Assembly (NCBI RefSeq): GCF_947179165.1
Contig: NC_077242.1
Span: forward strand, 3,534,001-3,598,000
Direction of reading: 5' to 3'
From: Solanum dulcamara
Taxonomy: Eukaryota; Streptophyta; Magnoliopsida; Solanales; Solanaceae
DNA: 64,000 nt
A program made the translations under genes and the position numbers. This document shows positions 11,501 to 21,601 of the stretch, in pieces (within the stretch, counting starts at the first letter, position 1; every line of letters starts with the position of its first letter). The notes under the pieces were generated by a model that saw only the letters and a program-made list of their open reading frames with translations, searched no databases and was not told the DNA's origin.

Positions 11501-14500
11501 ACGTGAGGTGTTCAAAAGAGGTGGAAGCCTTCCCTAGGTTGGAATATCCATGTGACTTGCCACGGGGGAACATTATTCAGCCAAAAGCCCTCTTATTCAA
11601 TAAAAAGGCTGCCACTAAAAAGAAAATGGGTCCAGATCTGCTGACACAAGTCAGCATTATATCATGGAATGTTAGAAGGTTGAATCAACAATCGAAAAGG
11701 ATGCTAACAAAAAAATATTCACATATGGAAGGCCGATGTTTAATGTTTTTAGGAATCAAAAAATGAAGGAGATATTAGTGCCATTATCAAAGAATTAAGG
11801 CCTAATAGATGGGGGAAAATATGTACAATCGGAGGCTAGTGGAACTAGAAAGGGGCATTGTAACTTTATGGGATAGCTGCACTTTCGGGAGATATTTTAA
11901 TATCAATTATAGTCCCACAGTGGGGTCTGGGGAGGGTACGATACGCAGACCTTACCCTACCTCTCTATCCTCAGAGATAGAGAGGTGGTTTCCAATAGAC
12001 CTTCGGCTCAAGGAAAAACAATCCAAAGTAGTCCAGAAAATAAGCAATGGAAGTGAAAGCATAACAAAGCAAAATACTACGATAACTTTAGTACAAGAAA
12101 CTACACGAGCAGTACTATGACTACTAGTATGGATGGATAGCAAGATACCGTGACCTAATTTATGTCCTCCACAACCTCCTATCTAAAGTCATTTCCACAA
12201 CCTACAATTTACACGTGCAACGCACAAACACTAAAACTAGTCACATTAAAGAGAAGTACAGTTTATATAGATATAAAGTAGAAAGCATGAAAACCTGATA
12301 TTGCGGACTTGACCCCCAGGAAGCAGGGTTTCCATCTTCCCAATTATTATCCCTGGCAGTGGGCCATTGCAACCATTTAATATAGAGAGAATGGAATTGC
12401 AACTCACTAAAACTATGGCAGTAAAATCAACAAACTAAAATAAGTGAGTGCTGATTTTTGGTCTTCATGTGTGTTCGTGATTACACTTTAAGGGGTCATT
12501 TGGTAGAGTGTATTAGCAAAAATAATGCATGCATTAATTTGGTGTATTAGTAGTACCTTGTTTGGTACGCTTTTTCACATTAGTTATACACTCTATTGTG
12601 TATTAAAGTGTGTATTACTAAATCCATGGATTTCTAGGTATTAGTAATGCAATGGGATTTATTGCGTGCATTAGCATGGTTAAAGACCTAATTGCCCCTC
12701 AAAACCTTTTTTTACATCTTTTCAATTATATTTGCAATCTTGTAAATATATATATATATATTTAAATTATGCAATGCATAATACACCAAACCAAACAATG
12801 CATAAGAAATATCTCTTCATAATTAATACAAGCATAACTAATACAAACATCACTAATGCTAGTATTACTAATACACTCTATTTAGCATTATTCTTATACA
12901 CCCCACCAAACAACCCCTAAGTGGCATGCATTTGCTAGATACAGTAAGTGCTGATATTTGGTTTACATGTGTGTTCGTGATTAGTTTCAGGTCAAATAAG
13001 AACTAGGCAGATTACATGGCCTTCATTCTATTTTCAAAACCTTAAGCCATTGGGCTTATTTTTGCCAGTGAAACGACATACCTAGTTGGACTCATTGGAT
13101 TCCATGCTCTGTCACGCATTGGCGTCCTCATGCCATCATGTATAGGTGTTGCTATAGAGGAAAATAACAAGAAGAGTTTAAAGTCAAACAGCTGGGGGGA
13201 AAGAATGAAAAACACTATTGGAACAGTGCAGCAGAATAATGGACCTCCAGGATCTCTCATTGGTGTCATAAATGGGTGCAGTGGAGTCCTTGAAGGATGT
13301 GATGGCGTTTCACTTCCCAAACCATATCTAGATGGTTCCCTGCAAACAGAAAAAATTGTTAGACCATGAACACTAAAAACAACCCAAATTTTAGAATGGA
13401 AATATACTTACCTGAATGGCGTTGATACGTTAACATTATCGGAGATATGGTTGCGATCAACTGCAGGAAACATTGCAGTCAGCAATGAATGAAAGCACTC
13501 AAAAGTTGAATAAACAAAAACTTCAAAAAGAATAGCCCGCCCTAAATTTAGATGACTGTCCAAAAGGTGGATTCAACAAAGCCTCCATCCACAAAATTTT
13601 CAAAAGAGGACCCTTAGCTTAACAAGTCACCACCACCCCCCCCAAAAAAAAAAAAAAACTTAGAAAAAATGAGGGCCATTCTCGACATTGAAGAAACACT
13701 TGCCTGTAACAACTTTCATCTGGGCTTCAAGTTCAACTCGGACTGAAGTTCCTTTGATATCAACAACACGCCCTTTACAACCTTTGAATGGTCCAAGGCG
13801 AATTTTCACATCAGCGCCAACTAAAGCATCGTGCCCTCTTCCACCTCTATGTCTGCCTCCATCTAGAGCACACCAAGCATAAAAGTTGAGACTAATAATT
13901 AAATGAAGAACCACAAAATAAAGATAGAAATTGTAATAAATAGCATTTAATAATAAACATTGGATGATCAGGCTCCACACGTGAACAAAATTTTAAAAAA
14001 TAACTTACAACATCCAGATATCACCATTATCAGAAACTTACAACTCATAGGTGGGCCACCTCTAGATGATCTCATTGGAGATTGAGGGGCACGTGGTGGA
14101 GCTCTCATATGCGCAAATCTTGATGACAACGAGTTACCCTAGAGGAGTTCCATTGTAAGAAAATATTTGCCAGCAAGACAATTGTTAAGATAGAATTGCA
14201 ATAGCAAGAGTGAACACAAACTTCCAGAAGCAAGAAATACTAGACATACATTTCTATCACCATTTGCCCGTGAGCCACCAACCAACACACAAGATTGGGT
14301 TTTGGCACAAATAAAACCAGCATGCTCAAGGTGATGACGATCATAGATAAAAACAACTCCTCTGAAGATGTGTTCTACAGGACCTTGTTTTCCCTGTAAG
14401 TATCAAGAATAGTTATAAAAACAACATACAAAATGTATGAACAATGTCAGTCACAAGAAAGTTCTTAGAAAAGCCAATACTCACTTTACAAGGACCCTCA

Positions 14501-17500
14501 AGAACTTTTACCACGTCTTTCACCGCTAAGTGGTTCTTATACCGATCGTGGGCATTCCCTTTCTTTTCAACTTTCGCTTTAATCTCTCTAAGTCTAACAA
14601 GTGCTACTTCAGGTCTATCAGGCACACCCTTAAGAACCTACATAACATCACTCAGATGTGAGCAACACAATTAGCAGAATAATTTCAACCTCAAATTACA
14701 GTACTCACCTGGAAGGCTTCGCTGTCTACACGAATAATCACACCGAAGCTCTTATTGCTGCAGAAGGGTAATCAATTAAGAAATTTAGTTCAAAAAGGAC
14801 TACACTGTTTCATGTCCCCTTTACTCTCATAAGAAGCTAAATGCTTACTCTAGTATTACAAGATCATGGAGCTCATATTCCCCAATACGAGTTAGACCAG
14901 ATGTTACTTCTGAACTCTCAACAACATTATCGGCAAATACACGGAGCTGCAGTATCAAAAAAAAAAGTCGCATCACCATTGGTCTGAAGACTTCAGATCA
15001 GAGACCTCAAATTACCATGTATGCTCAACTTACAAGCTCCTTAGTTGTATCTGATACCAGGTTAACCACATGTCCCTGAACAGAGACAACCATACCGGTT
15101 GCCCCTTCAGATGAACCAGATACTACTTTCACGTGGTTTCCAAGATCAAAGTACTTGCATAGCTCCTTGTCACTAAAAGCCAAAGTCTGCTGCCAAAGTA
15201 GGTTAATAAAAATGACAGTACTCACTCCTTCTGCGAAACTTGATTCATGAAAAATACGAATTTAAAGAAGGGGAATATTACCAAAGGAAGGTCTTTCTGA
15301 TTTGGTCTGATATGAACAGTATCTTCTTCGACTTTCTCAACATGGCCTTTCAAATTCCTGAGATCCCCCTTCACGACAATAACGCGGTCACCCTTCATAA
15401 AATGACCCTTTTTCCTATTTGCAAACAAAGTAGATAGACTAGCCATATCGCCATCCCCACCCTCACCAGTTTGGCGGAATTTCTCAAGTTCATCAAAAGT
15501 TGGCTGTATGTTCAGGGTGCTGATTGATTTCATTGACACTGTCTTATACAAGAAACCATCTTTGAACATCATACCTCCAATATTCTCAAAATAGTCACCT
15601 GACATCGGGTCTCGCCTACGTTCCACACGTAGGTTCATCTCTCTGCAATTAATGAGAAACAGATTTAACAATTTAATATAGATCATTATTGTGCTCTTAT
15701 TGCAGCTAGAGACACCAAGGAACAATTACCTTGCTTCATCAATATTCATAAAGCGTGGCGGAGGAATAAATGCCTTTTTCTTTGGAGCTTCCCTTCCTTC
15801 CTACATAAGCAGTACAACATGCAAGAAGGAACGTCAATTGTTTCTTTCAACAAGAACATTTGTTTTGGATAGGTGAGCACAATTTTAATAATTGCCAAAA
15901 AACAGCTTTATATAATGCTGCGAACCTACAAAGATGTATAAGTCAGCCAGGTCTCAACAATCCCTTTCATGAGATAAGGAATTCAAAAAGTTCTTACAAC
16001 ATTAACATTTAATGCTCATGTATTTCAAGAATACAGAACCTATCAACTAACGACTATAAGAGTCAAAATACAATGACCAACAAAATAAACATACCAACTT
16101 GTTTGCAAGAGCCTGTAAATCAATCCTTGGAATTAATTTCACCACGACTTTCTGTCTCACATTATCTACATCCATAACCTACATAGCAGAAAGATTGAAT
16201 ATCAGAAGAGAACATCAAATTTACTCATTGCAACATAAAATGCAGAATACTTGACAACCTTTGCAAGGTCTCCCTTGTAAGTTCCCATCTTCATTCTGAC
16301 CCAAGTATCCCTGGCAAGATCAACCGCTTTGCTTTCAACTGAAAGGACATCAGTCATCTCTTTTATGGGGACCAGCATTATTTTAGCGGAGGCATATATA
16401 TTGCGCATACCCTTGCATGCCTGTAGCAAGGCGGGATACAAATAATCGGGTTATTGGATAATTACACCATAGACACATTATTTTAACGAGTCACATAAAT
16501 ATAAGCCAAAACAGCGCATACTGTATCATCTATGACATACCTCCCTCACGTGGGCTTCTTTGTCCGCTTCTATGTATATATAGTTCTTAAGATGATCAAG
16601 GGCTACAACTGATCGAATTTGCAATTCAGGTCCTCTATCAATTGCCTTTTGCATTAGGCAAACCACAACCTCTCTCTCACGTCCAATCTACAAAACATGA
16701 TGTAGCAACAAATTACAAGACAAAATGTGAAGGTTATAAAAAAAATTACAAAGAAATATAAAAATGCCTAAGCACACAAGGGAGTGGTCCAGCCCAATGA
16801 TCAATGAAGTGGGAGAAGAACCACGAGGTCTTGGATTAAATCCTAGCAGAGCCTAAAAAACACTAGGTGATTTCTTTCAATCTACCTAAGTCTTTGTGGG
16901 CAGAGTTACTCGGTACCCATGTTAGTGGAAGTAGCAGGAAACCGATGGACCAGTCGAGGTTGCATAAGATGTCACGGACACCACTGTAATTTAAAAAATA
17001 ATAAAATTCTGAACTTCATGGCAGAACGCCAACACCATACCGCACATTTCACCATCCAGAGCTTTGGATCCCTGACAGATGGCAAGAGAGCTTGCTGCTC
17101 AACATCTGTTGCTTCCTCATCATACTCTACATGAGGTGACCTCGCATATCTTTGCTTAATGCTTCTCGTAAGCTCCTCAAGGTCTTCTTCTTGGTCCTCA
17201 TGCGGCAACAGTCGGTGACGATATTCACGTCTGGCACCATCGTCGTCAGGTATATCTGCTCCACTATCTACTATGAAATCTGCAAATGAAAATCTAACAA
17301 TCAATACCCACAGATAAAGACAATGCAGGGAAAAAATACCACAGAAAAAGCTCAAAGTTATTATTCCGTTTATAAACTAAGTTCCCCTTAAATTTATTCT
17401 AGACAGAGACAAACTCAGGTCACAACGGCTTCAAACTCATAGACTGGACAAGAAATTCCATCAAATACAAAGTAGACTGCAAATAAACTGTACATAGCAT

Positions 17501-18181
17501 CTCGAACTAAAGATTTCCCCAAGGCTAATGTCACAGCTACAACAGTTAACCCAGAAAGTATATGTTTCAATAGTTGAATAATATCCTTTTTTGGGTGAAG
17601 TAGAAATGTTTCATTAAAAACCATCAAGAAGATGTTGCAAGAAAGAAAGAGAGTGTGTTTGCTCATGAAAGCAAAAACTAGTCTAGTCTAGTACCAAGGA
17701 AGAAAAACACTCCAAAAATAGCACAACTAGTTACAGGAACCTGATTGAGCCAGCTAAATAAGTTACGCACTTTGCTTTTAAAGCATAATTTGGAGCTGAG
17801 AACCCATCAAATTATCAATGAACCATCTTCTCCATCTTCACGAAGAAAACAGAATAGATAGTAGGTCTAACCATCTCCGCCTTCTTCTTCCTCCTCATCC
17901 TCATCACTATCAACAGCAGCTTCTAGGTCAAAGAATTCCGAACCAGTCCTCCGCTTAGGGCGTCTTCTCCCACCTCCGCCTCCACCTCCACCGCCATAAT
18001 CTTCATCATCGTCGTCTTCGTCCTCATCATCTTCCTCCGCCGCATCATCAATAAAATCTGATCTACGCCGTTTGCATCCAGACTTCCCTCTATGGTCATC
18101 TTCCTCATCCTCCTCTTCATACATGTCTTCTTCTTTCTCCTCAGGTTCATCATCGTCATCGTAGTCCCAGTTGCATGGCAC
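2516..18181 (-). CDS. SPT5: Transcription elongation factor SPT5
   Basis: SPT5 pairs with SPT4 (DSIF), clamps on RNA polymerase II in the nucleus and aids elongation. Twenty-two coding exons in order: 18181-17872, 17279-17041, 16687-16541, 16420-16256, 16178-16095, 15800-15730, 15642-15282, 15189-15034, 14946-14849, 14757-14709, 14637-14485, 14393-14250, 14138-14045, 13862-13704, 13460-13412, 13339-13245, 13151-13082, 12352-12295, 5406-5289, 5191-5048, 4447-4347, 2761-2516. They join in frame to 1036 aa, close to Arabidopsis SPT5 at about 1040. Visible parts: an acidic N-terminus with a Gly run, an NGN domain in exons 2-4, at least five KOW motifs (for example [11 protein letters not shown]), a C-terminal repeat rich in TP pairs (SRTPLHP, MRTPMRD), and a final KOW. 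The 16256 and 15189 edges could shift by 3 bases. Exon 1 may instead be the distal copy at 21271-21601. Confidence 0.93.
3549..3660 (+). mobile_element. RTE-LINE/TS-SINE 3' tail in SPT5 last intron
   Basis: A degenerate copy of the Solanaceae 3' tail: a GATCTATCGAAAATAGTCTC-like start, a ACCTCACTCTCCCTGGACCCC block, then GTTGTTG. It lies in the intron between the last two SPT5 exons. Confidence 0.65.
3895..4140. mobile_element. Stowaway MITE
   Basis: A 246-bp element with inverted ends CTCCCTCCGTCCC and (G)AGACGGAGGGAG, flanked by TA on both sides (3893-3894, 4141-4142). This matches Tc1/mariner-derived Stowaway MITEs. It has no coding capacity and sits in the last SPT5 intron. Confidence 0.88.
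5655..6385 (-). mobile_element. TRIM retroelement with nested MITE
   Basis: Two similar terminal repeats share GGTCTTGGGCGTAACTCA / GGTCTTAGGCCTAACTCA starts and GATGTGGGACTTTTTCA ends. They lie at about 5655-6160 (interrupted) and 6262-6385. Read on the minus strand, AGTATCAAAGCAAGACC next to the first repeat (about 6238-6254) resembles an initiator-methionine tRNA primer site. The short length with no coding region fits a TRIM. The left repeat is split by the MITE at 5768-6135. Confidence 0.72.
5768..6135. mobile_element. MITE nested in the TRIM repeat
   Basis: It begins GTGTTATCAAAAGC and ends CACCTTTGATAACAC, an inverted pair of about 13 bp. Flanking TRIM sequence rejoins sensibly once it is removed (GTTGTGGGCA then TGGATGTGGGAC). 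No coding content; the superfamily was not determined. Confidence 0.65.
6822..8157 (+). mobile_element. TRIM retroelement split by an RTE LINE
   Basis: The left repeat (about 6822-6933) is followed at once by TGGTATCAAAGCAGGACC, a near match to the plant initiator-methionine tRNA primer site. The right repeat is at about 8045-8154 and has matching blocks (GTGGTCTCTT, GAGCTAACTTTT, CATTTCCTAACA). The element is interrupted inside the primer site by the LINE at 6952-7943. Without that insert the TRIM would be about 330 bp. It lies in the large SPT5 intron. Confidence 0.78.
6952..7943 (+). mobile_element. 5'-truncated RTE-clade LINE (ORF2 C-terminus and 3' UTR)
   Basis: Conceptual frames at 7002-7241 and 7414-7608 carry phrases typical of plant RTE LINEs: [44 protein letters not shown]. 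Between them the frame is broken by stops and shifts, so it is inactive. The 3' UTR ends in the shared tail and a short TTG-like run. The insert is bounded by a perfect 15-bp target duplication TATCAAAGCAGGACC at 6937-6951 and 7944-7958. Confidence 0.88.
8166..8640. mobile_element. Stowaway-like MITE fragments
   Basis: TACTCCCCCCGTCCCATTTT at about 8169 and TACTCCCGTCATCCCATTTA at about 8366 both look like decayed Stowaway ends, each followed by a related block (AATTGTC...AAAATAATTATC). The right ends are unclear. Two overlapping or nested copies are likely. Confidence 0.5.
8641..9520. other. SPT5 intron, nothing recognised
   Basis: AT-rich intron sequence with a purine run near 9170-9205. 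No repeat family or coding similarity was recognised. Confidence 0.45.
9522..9622 (-). mobile_element. RTE-LINE/TS-SINE 3' tail
   Basis: Reverse copy of the common tail: AACAACAAAAACAGCATACC, then CAGTGTAGTCCCACAAAG and GTATGCAAACCTTACCCTAC. It lies in the large SPT5 intron. Confidence 0.7.
9727..11910 (+). mobile_element. Decayed L1-type LINE (ORF1 and start of ORF2)
   Basis: The frame at 9902-10051 ([15 protein letters not shown]...) resembles, in part, the frame at 19337-19672 minus (MGEDVIYFAVGFKSYDI...). Both look like the start of an L1 ORF1 protein. Near 11638-11760 the phrase [16 protein letters not shown] followed by FLGIKK is the usual start of the L1 ORF2 endonuclease. Frames are broken by many stops. 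A MITE interrupts it at 10972-11436, and an RTE LINE 3' end abuts it at 11911. It lies in the large SPT5 intron. Confidence 0.72.
10972..11436. mobile_element. hAT-like MITE nested in the L1 LINE
   Basis: Inverted ends GCAGAGGCGGATCCAGG and GATCTGCCCCTGC match in reverse complement with a few differences. Imperfect 7-bp flanks CAGCGGG / CATCGGG suggest the 8-bp duplication usual for hAT elements. No coding content. Confidence 0.6.
11911..12200 (-). mobile_element. RTE LINE 3' end
   Basis: Read on the minus strand it has the end of an RTE ORF2 (GACTTTAGATAGGAGGTTG, coding TLDRRLW-like), then the 3' UTR and the shared tail (CAGACCCCACTGTGGGACTA). It is 5' truncated. It lies in the large SPT5 intron, about 100 bp from the exon at 12295-12352. 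Confidence 0.72.
12492..12917. mobile_element. Tourist-like MITE
   Basis: A 426-bp element with ends GGGGTCATTTGGTAGAGTGT and ACACCCCACCAAACAACCCC, flanked by TAA at 12489-12491 and 12918-12920. This fits PIF/Harbinger-derived Tourist MITEs. The interior is rich in ATTAG/CTAAT and carries a TA run. It lies in an SPT5 intron. Confidence 0.8.
13461..13703 (-). other. GC-AG intron in SPT5
   Basis: The intron between the exons ending at 13704 and starting at 13460 must begin GCAAGT, not GT, to keep the conserved VVTVDRN reading. The acceptor is TTCCTGCAG. GCAAGT is the known strong context of plant GC-AG introns. A GT further in (AAGTGTTTC) would put the extra residues KCF... into the protein. 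Confidence 0.75.
16765..17012 (+). mobile_element. SINE in SPT5 intron 2
   Basis: It resembles a tRNA-derived Solanaceae SINE: a head with GGTCTTGGATTAAATCC (decayed B box), a body with GGTGATTTCTTTCAATCT and GAGTTACTCGGTACCC, and a tail GGACACCACTGTAAT followed by A-rich sequence. It ends about 28 bp from the exon 2 splice donor. Confidence 0.65.
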
Positions 18182-18966
18182 ATATTGCTTCGAATTGGAA
18201 GAATTTTGTTGAGTTATAGGGAGATTTTTTGATTGAAATGGGAGGGATTCACTGGATTGTATAGGGTGATGGAAGTTGGAACCCTAGGTGAGGGAGGAGA
18301 AGATTTGGTAAGTGTAAAGGGAAAATAATGGAGAAAATACTAAAATAGTCCCTTTAGTTCATAGTTAAACTCAAAATAGTCCTTTAAATATATATATTGG
18401 AGCATTAATGATCCTTCTTATTTTCTTCTTCTTCCTTTTTTAAGTAACTAACTTAATTTTATCATCAAAAAAAAATGGGAATCAAAGAACAAAAAGAACA
18501 ATGTTGGACAACCCCAACAAAGATTCACAAATTACATCAAGTAGATAATACGTGCAGTTAGTTTTGATCTCAAGCAAAAAAGTTAGCAGCTCTTCGTGAG
18601 ATAGCTTGAATGATGACTCTTAAGAGTGTATGAGGGTTTTTTTTTGTTTGAAGATTATGATATTCCTCTCATGCCATATTGAATACCAACAATATGCTAG
18701 GGACAAGCTGTACAAGATTGCATGTGATGATTTGCTTTTCGCATAACCAAATTTTCAACTTAATTCATCTTTCCAATCCATTGAACATCGCTAAATGTCC
18801 ATTCATAGTAGCAGCTTGTCCCATATTGCATCAAAGTATGAGCATTTAAAGAATAGATGGTTCATGATCTCGTCCAAGTTGGTACATAACATAGAGAAAG
18901 TATCACTAATAGTTTTTCATCTGACTAATTTGTCTCTGGTCAGCAGTCTCCTCCAAATAGCTAGAT
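17843..18966. repeat. Direct duplication, copy A (SPT5 exon 1 plus upstream)
   Basis: It matches 21241-22006 continued at 24042-24437. It covers the end of intron 1, the first SPT5 coding exon, the 5' UTR and promoter region, and a piece of an L1 3' end. Copy A lacks the solo LTR present in copy B. It also lacks about 28 bp of the 5' UTR region present in B (around 21655-21685). Confidence 0.92.
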
Positions 18967-19860
18967 GTGGGGAGTTCAAAAAGAAACTGATTTTGACCCA
19001 TCTTGTATATGTTTACACCATGAAGATGCTTCCAAGTACTCGTCGACCATCGGCAGATCTTCGACAAGATGACACAAGGAATTTCCTCCGGTAAACTGTC
19101 AACTACACTTCTAGCCAGAAGTTCATTCTGGGTTCTCCCTGACTCATAGAAATCACCAGCAAATTTCCTTGTCTATGGTTCTAGCAGCACATCATTTCTC
19201 TTATGGACAATTTAATATTTTTGACTGTATCAGCATACAGTATTCCATTCACTGTATTTCGCTGCATTAATGTCACTGTTCTTTTCGTCTTGGCGTTAAT
19301 GAAATTCATTATTTTGAGAGCAATGTCCAACCACCCTCAGTTGAAAGACCATTCAAGAATGATGATTACTGCTTTCCTTTTCCCTTGCATATTAATAATG
19401 CTAATGTAACGGCAAAATTTGTTGAAGTTTCTAGAGCAAAAAAATTCTAAGACATGATCATGAATTTCCCATCTTTTAACTGAATTTCCTTTGGTCTTCG
19501 ACGCTTCTCTGAGGACATGACCTACTCCATCGTTTTCTGGCTGAAACTCGCTCTTATATATCATGTTACGCCTACTTTCCAGCCAATTGTACCAAGTCTT
19601 AGCTTTTGAGACCGTCCTAGTGATATCGTACGATTTAAATCCTACTGCGAAATATATGACATCTTCACCCATACTTCAGGAGAAAGAAAAAGGATGCTAG
19701 AAAGGAAAGAAGGGGGAATCAGTAGGTTGATTCCGATGATCAAATACTACCGAAAGAGGTCTCTATAGGTCCAGAAGGGACCTTGGAGGTGGATCTCGAG
19801 AAGAGGGCCTGGGAGCATACAAGGAAAGCTTTTGAGAACACCTTATGATTCTCTTAATTT
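18440..19860 (-). mobile_element. Rearranged L1 LINE remnants
   Basis: On the minus strand, 18500-18960 reads like the C-terminal part of L1 ORF2 (phrases such as WYSIWHERNIIIFKQKK, with stops). 18970-19672 reads like ORF1, including MGEDVIYFAVGFKSYDI at its start and LHGVNIYKMGQNQFLFELP further on. The reverse transcriptase middle is missing here, so this is a deleted or composite copy. A likely 5' UTR lies at 19680-19860. Confidence 0.6.
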
Positions 19861-19866
19861 TTGTGA

Positions 19867-20292
19867 ATCCACTACTCCTTGCCAACTAAATTCAATTTTT
19901 TCTTGTGCCCTCAGAAGCAATCCCAGGTAACTAGTAGGAAGAAACTTTGTTTAGCATCCTAAAATTTCAACAACATTCTGCAAATCTTGAGTTGTATTCA
20001 ATGGAATTATTCTGCTCTTGGTCCAGTTCAAGCACACATAGAATCAGCCTCAAATATCTTAATTGGTTCACAAATTGGTGAATCAGAAGTGAACTAATTA
20101 AGATATTTGAGGCTGATTCTATGTGTGCTTAAACTGGACCAAGAGCAGAATAATTCCATTGAACACAACTCAAGATTTGCAGAATGTTGTTGCAAATTTA
20201 GGATGCTAAACAAAGTTTCTTCCTACTAGTTACCTGGATTGCTTATGGGGGCACAAGCAAAATCTGAATTTATTTGGCAAGGAGTAGTGGAT
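19867..20292. repeat. Long inverted repeat (hairpin) in LINE sequence
   Basis: Left arm 19867-20071 and right arm 20089-20292 are reverse complements with only scattered mismatches, separated by 17 nt. The right arm is sense L1 ORF2 sequence. The left arm is its inverted copy. A transcript would fold into a stem of about 200 bp. Confidence 0.9.
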
Positions 20293-20830
20293 AGATGTGA
20301 AATAAAATTGGCTAATTGGGAAAAATAATATATTTCCTTAGGGGAAGATTAAGATTAATGAACAGTGTACTGGATGCAATCCCCACATATACAATGTCCT
20401 TATTTCTCATGTCATCCAAAGTAGGAAATATTAATCTTGCATTGCCATTGCAACAAAGGAGCAAGGGAAGTTGCAGTGAAAACTTAAGGATATAAAACAG
20501 AAACCTTTAAAAGAAATGTCTTCGGACATTCAGTGGAAAGCTAACACCTTGTGAAGGAGAGCAATTGCAAAGAAATTCGAGTCTTTTGAATGTATGGTGC
20601 ACCAAATGAGGTCCCTCTCCGCAAGGAATTAGTATTTGGAGGAACATATGCTCCTTATGGCCTGTTTTCTAACAGCATATTGACTTCAAGATTGGTATTG
20701 GAAGGAAGATTTATTTTTTGCAAGATAAATGGTTGGGATATCTACCCCTTAGAGAATAATATTAATGTTGGTACTTGACAAAGAATTCAAGTAACAGAAT
20801 GTTTGGCAGGCAACAGTTGGAATACAAAAT
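20089..20830 (+). mobile_element. L1 LINE ORF2 reverse-transcriptase remnant
   Basis: With frame shifts allowed, it reads LANWEKQYISLGGRLRLMNS and VLDAIPTYTMSLFLM, both typical of the conserved C-terminal part of plant L1 reverse transcriptases. Then comes FFARQMVG-like sequence of the following region. Stops and shifts show it is dead. Confidence 0.7.
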
Positions 20831-21270
20831 GCAGACGAAACATAAATGATCGGAGCTGAATCAGGTTGCTGAATGCTTCAGCATACTACCTTCATCTGTA
20901 AGCCTAACCACTCATGAAGATCATTTGATAAGAAGAGGCCACAACAAAGGGATGTATACTGTCAATACATGTTTCAACATAAATTTAACATCAACCAACT
21001 TCAATTTAAAAAAAAAAAAAGTTCAGCTTCAAACATATGTTCAAATTGACCCTAAAGATCTGACAGACCGTGTTAATGAAAAATAAAACTCTCCACCTAT
21101 TCCCGATCCTCCTTCATCTGCTCATCCCCAATTTCAATTTTAAAAAAAAATAAATATATTTTCAATACATTTTTGTGAAATTCTTCATTCTTTGATGCAG
21201 TCAAGTAAACAAATTAAGCTATAAATCAAATTAACAACCAAAAGAAAACAGAATAGATAGTAAGTCTAAC

Positions 21271-21601
21271 CATCTTCTCCTTCTTCTTCCTCCTCATCCT
21301 CATCACTATCAACAGCAGCTTCTAGGTCAAAGAATTCCGAACCAGTCCTCCGTTTAGGGCGTCTTCTCCCACCTCCGCCTCCGCCTCCACCTCCACCGCC
21401 ATAATCTTCATCATCGTCGTCTTCGTCCTCATCATCATCTTCCTCCGCCGCATCATCTATAAAATCTGATCTACGCCGTTTTCGTCCAGACTTCCCTCTA
21501 TCGTCATCTTCCTCCTCCTCGTCTACATCCTCCTCTTCATACACGTCCTCTTCTTCCTCCTCTGGTTCATCATCGTCGTCGTAGTCCCGGTTGCGCGGCA
21601 T
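21271..21601 (-). CDS. Second SPT5 first exon (alternative or original exon 1)
   Basis: It is an open 331-bp coding block starting [18 protein letters not shown] and continuing through a [15 protein letters not shown] segment, an 11-Gly run and [19 protein letters not shown]. It ends GAAGATG|GTTAGAC, the same donor and same phase (1) as the proximal exon at 17872-18181, so it can splice in frame to exon 2 at 17279. The MPR start and intact Arg codons are closer to Arabidopsis SPT5 than the proximal copy (MPCNW). Either both are alternative first exons, or one is used and the other is a relic. Its own exon 2 is absent nearby. Confidence 0.7.

Noticed and set aside
13130..13369. Plus-strand open frame over SPT5 exons 16-17
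   Set aside because: It is antisense to well-supported SPT5 exons and has no recognisable similarity.
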